Of a stretch of DNA of 46,200 nucleotides, positions 43,813 through 46,200 are shown piece by piece. The position numbers and the translations under genes are program-made. The notes below the pieces were generated by a model. It was not told where the DNA came from. It made no database searches and saw only the letters and a list, made by a program, of their open reading frames with translations. Each line of letters begins with the position of its first letter. The first letter of the stretch is position 1. The stretch spans positions 1 to 46,200 of the forward strand of contig JAQUPD010000015.1 in NCBI GenBank assembly GCA_028716785.1, written 5' to 3'. This DNA is from Fidelibacterota bacterium (GTDB lineage Bacteria > Fidelibacterota > Fidelibacteria > Fidelibacterales > Fidelibacteraceae).

Positions 43813-45987
43813 TCATTTTATCAAAAGCATTTTTTGTGTTTTTATCGTATTCCCAACCTGGAGTCGCGCAAAATAGATACCCGAGCTGAATTGAGAAGCA
43901 TCCCAAAGGAGTGTATAATACCCTGCAGCAGTAAAATGATTCACAAGTTGTTCTATTTGTTTGCCGGTGATATCATAAATGGAAAGATTTACATAATTGG
44001 GTTCAGAAAGGATATAGTATAGCGTGGTTGTGGGGTTAAAGGGATTAGGATAGCAGGGTAAAAGTTCCATAATGACAGGAAAAGAGATGGTTGATTCTTC
44101 AATAATATTTACCAAGCCATTCTCATTATAGACAGCAAGACCCTCATCCCAAATCGTAACCCATTTTGTATTATTTCCATCGACAAAAATAGATTCAATT
44201 GATTTATTCCTTAATTCAGGGTAGACAGCTATTGATGTTCCATCATAGCTTGCTAAGCCTAGGGGTGTTCCAATCCATACGATCCCTTGCTTATCAACTG
44301 TTAAAGATGTTATCTGATCACTTGGTAACTCAGAATTAGAAGTATTTATTGATGTCCACCTATTATTAGCATAACAGACAATGCCGGCATCATTTGTTCC
44401 GATCCATACTATATCCTCTAACGTACGATCATCATAAGCTAATACGTTTAAATTATTTGAGGGTAACTCTGTATTGCTTGTATTATACTTTATCCAGCTT
44501 GATCCATCAAAAAACCCCAACCCATTTGATGTAGCAATCCATACATGGTGATTTTTATCAAACATAATATCATTCACGATATTTGAAGGGAGACCATCTG
44601 TTCGTTTATATACATCCCACGTTATTTCATCAAAAGAAGCTAACCCACTTCCACTTGTTCCTATCCATACAGTGTTATGTACATCACTTTTTATACAATT
44701 AATAAGATTTCCTGGTAAGCCAGAATTCTCATTGTTGAAAATTTGCCATTCTCCTTTATCATAAATGGCAATTCCCTCTTGTGTTCCTGCCCAAAGACGA
44801 TTTTGGGAATCGATATAAAGTGTTTCTATCACTGAATTAGGCAAAGGAGAATTTGATGAATTATAATGATCCCATTTCACATAATCAAAAGCATATAAGT
44901 CTTCACCACCAACCCAAATTTTTCCAAATTCATCAACCTTAACATCTTTTAATTTATTTGTTCCTAATCCAATATCATAAAAAGTACATTCAGAATTTAG
45001 GATAGTAAATAATCCAGTATTTGTCCCAACCCATACTTTTCCTGCTAAATCTTTGCAAATAGTCCATACAACATTTGTCTTAAGATTAGAATTGTACTCA
45101 TCAAAAAGTGTCCATTCGTTCTCTTCTATGCGGACAAGTGCTCCCTTCACATAGGAGCAACATCCTGCCCATAATACGCCATTTTCATCAATATAAAGTC
45201 CAAAAATATAATTATATGGCAAAATTGAATTTGTCGAATTGTAGGTTGTCCAAGTTTCTCCATTATAGCGGGTTAATCCTTCCATACTACCAATCCACAA
45301 AGAACTATCGAGAGACACAGCCAAGGATAGAATGCAATTAGTTGGAAGTCCCGAATTTGTCACATTATAAATTTCCCATGTTTCACCATCAAAAGCGGCG
45401 AGTCCGCCTCCATATGTCCCAACCCATATTTTGTTTCGTTTATCAACGCATACTGTTTCTATTCTATTGGCAGGAATGTCTGAATTTGAAGTATCATAAA
45501 CACTCCAAGTATCTCCATCAAAACATGCCACACCTTTTCCATAAATAACCCGAATGGGATCTATTACGCCAGAAGTACCAATCCAAAGGCGGTTTTGTTG
45601 ATCTATAGCAAGTGATTTTCCCACCTGGTTAGGTAAATCAGAATTTGTCGTATCAAATGTTGTCCATTCGCTTCCATCAAAAGAAATAATACCATTAGAA
45701 GTTCCAAACCATTTTGTGCCAGTACAATCTATAGCGATGCTATAAATAAACGATTTTTCTGGGTCACTAAACAAATTGTAATAATAGTCAACAAAATTTG
45801 TGGGTGTATGTATACGAAGAATACCCCCGCTTGTCCCTATCCACATATATTCATTTTCTCTTTCTAAGGCCAAAACCTGTTTATTGGATTGATAAAAAAG
45901 CCATGAGGATTCTTCAGCCAAAGCAATAGATACAAGGACGAAGAGACAAAGTGAACTACTCATTATTTTTTGTAGGTATTGAAACAT
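43813..45987 (-). CDS. Secreted two-component-regulator-type propeller protein with a C-terminal sorting domain
   Basis: 724 residues. Start ATG 45987 has AAGGAG seven bases ahead; a longer reading from 46026 has no binding site. The signal peptide ends near SIALAEESS. Fourteen repeats of ~42 residues follow, each with a WIGT-like core (RLWIGTSG, KIWVGTYGGG, SLWIGSMEG, HVWIATSNG, IVWIGTNDAG) and often YNTSNS.LP and AFDGETW. Fourteen equal two seven-bladed propellers. The last ~85 residues are a sorting tail: CYPNPFNPTTTLYYILSEPN, YDITGK, WDASQFSSGIYFARL and KMLLIK. Such tails direct T9SS secretion in many members of the group. There is no kinase or DNA-binding part, so this is an extracellular protein; its ligand is unknown. 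Confidence 0.88.
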   Translation of the reverse strand: MFQYLQKIMSSSLCLFVLVSIALAEESSWLFYQSNKQVLALERENEYMWIGTSGGILRIHTPTNFVDYYYNLFSDPEKSFIYSIAIDCTGTKWFGTSNGIISFDGSEWTTFDTTNSDLPNQVGKSLAIDQQNRLWIGTSGVIDPIRVIYGKGVACFDGDTWSVYDTSNSDIPANRIETVCVDKRNKIWVGTYGGGLAAFDGETWEIYNVTNSGLPTNCILSLAVSLDSSLWIGSMEGLTRYNGETWTTYNSTNSILPYNYIFGLYIDENGVLWAGCCSYVKGALVRIEENEWTLFDEYNSNLKTNVVWTICKDLAGKVWVGTNTGLFTILNSECTFYDIGLGTNKLKDVKVDEFGKIWVGGEDLYAFDYVKWDHYNSSNSPLPNSVIETLYIDSQNRLWAGTQEGIAIYDKGEWQIFNNENSGLPGNLINCIKSDVHNTVWIGTSGSGLASFDEITWDVYKRTDGLPSNIVNDIMFDKNHHVWIATSNGLGFFDGSSWIKYNTSNTELPSNNLNVLAYDDRTLEDIVWIGTNDAGIVCYANNRWTSINTSNSELPSDQITSLTVDKQGIVWIGTPLGLASYDGTSIAVYPELRNKSIESIFVDGNNTKWVTIWDEGLAVYNENGLVNIIEESTISFPVIMELLPCYPNPFNPTTTLYYILSEPNYVNLSIYDITGKQIEQLVNHFTAAGYYTLLWDASQFSSGIYFARLQVGNTIKTQKMLLIK

Positions 45988-46200
45988 TACACACTCCTTT
46001 TTCATTGTCAAATCGTTCTTTATCATTGGTAAGGATACTTTCTTTTAAGATTATTATCCTTCCTTTTTACACTTCTTAATAAGCATGTCTTATAAAAATT
46101 ACAATATTATTTTAAGGTATAGAATTTTTAAAAGAAAACAAAGGATTTTAAAACGACAGAGCAATGCAATATAATTGTGTTGAAATTTTAATAAGCATAG

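Overview
This is an AT-rich chromosomal segment of an anaerobic, Gram-negative-type bacterium, most likely from the Fibrobacteres-Chlorobi-Bacteroidetes superphylum or a nearby candidate lineage such as Marinimicrobia, KSB1, Ignavibacteria or Cloacimonetes. The outer-membrane genes (lptE, a TonB receptor, a PorV-like protein) show a diderm envelope. A secreted propeller protein ends in a YPNPFNPTT-type sorting domain, which is common in that group. Pyruvate:ferredoxin oxidoreductase, Rex and a thioferritin-like protein suggest anaerobic, redox-regulated metabolism. The phylum call is inference. Many genes, unlike most Bacteroidetes genes, have AAGGAG-type ribosome binding sites.

Layout. 1-2123 (minus): start of a type III CRISPR-Cas operon (Cmr1, a second RAMP subunit, then the N-terminus of Cas10, cut by the window edge). 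2667-3155: thioferritin-like protein with a strong terminator. 3618-7308 (plus): uvrB, a sigma-54 activator and lptE. 7356-7803: a MITE-like relic of an IS1634-type element. 7974-16002 (minus): a TtcA-like enzyme, PFOR, a class I glutamine amidotransferase-like hydrolase, a CBS-domain cation/proton antiporter and its coupled HTH-EIIA protein. 16248-23959: aminotransferase, lipoprotein, Rex, a decayed potassium-channel gene, a beta-CASP nuclease, a PAS histidine kinase with an eroded ATP site, nadA and cobO. 24079-25818 (plus): rodZ, a small lipoprotein and an HD protein. 25892-28433: a TPP riboswitch in front of a TonB-dependent receptor, probably for thiamin or a precursor.

28765-42038 is one long minus-strand run. 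It starts with mutS and a porV-like gene, then thrS-infC-rpmI-rplT-pheS-pheT-zapB-zapA-rny-folD, joining translation, cell division, RNA decay and folate metabolism in tightly packed, partly overlapping genes. The right end holds a standalone NIF3/CutA-like domain protein, a CpXC zinc protein, a 540-base gap with a perfect Rex/CRP-like palindrome, and a 724-residue secreted protein whose 14 repeats would make two seven-bladed propellers.

I found no rRNA, tRNA or CRISPR array. The least ordinary items are the type III cas operon at the edge, the HTH-EIIA/antiporter pair, the TPP-controlled TonB receptor, the rny hairpin over its ribosome binding site, and the two relics.
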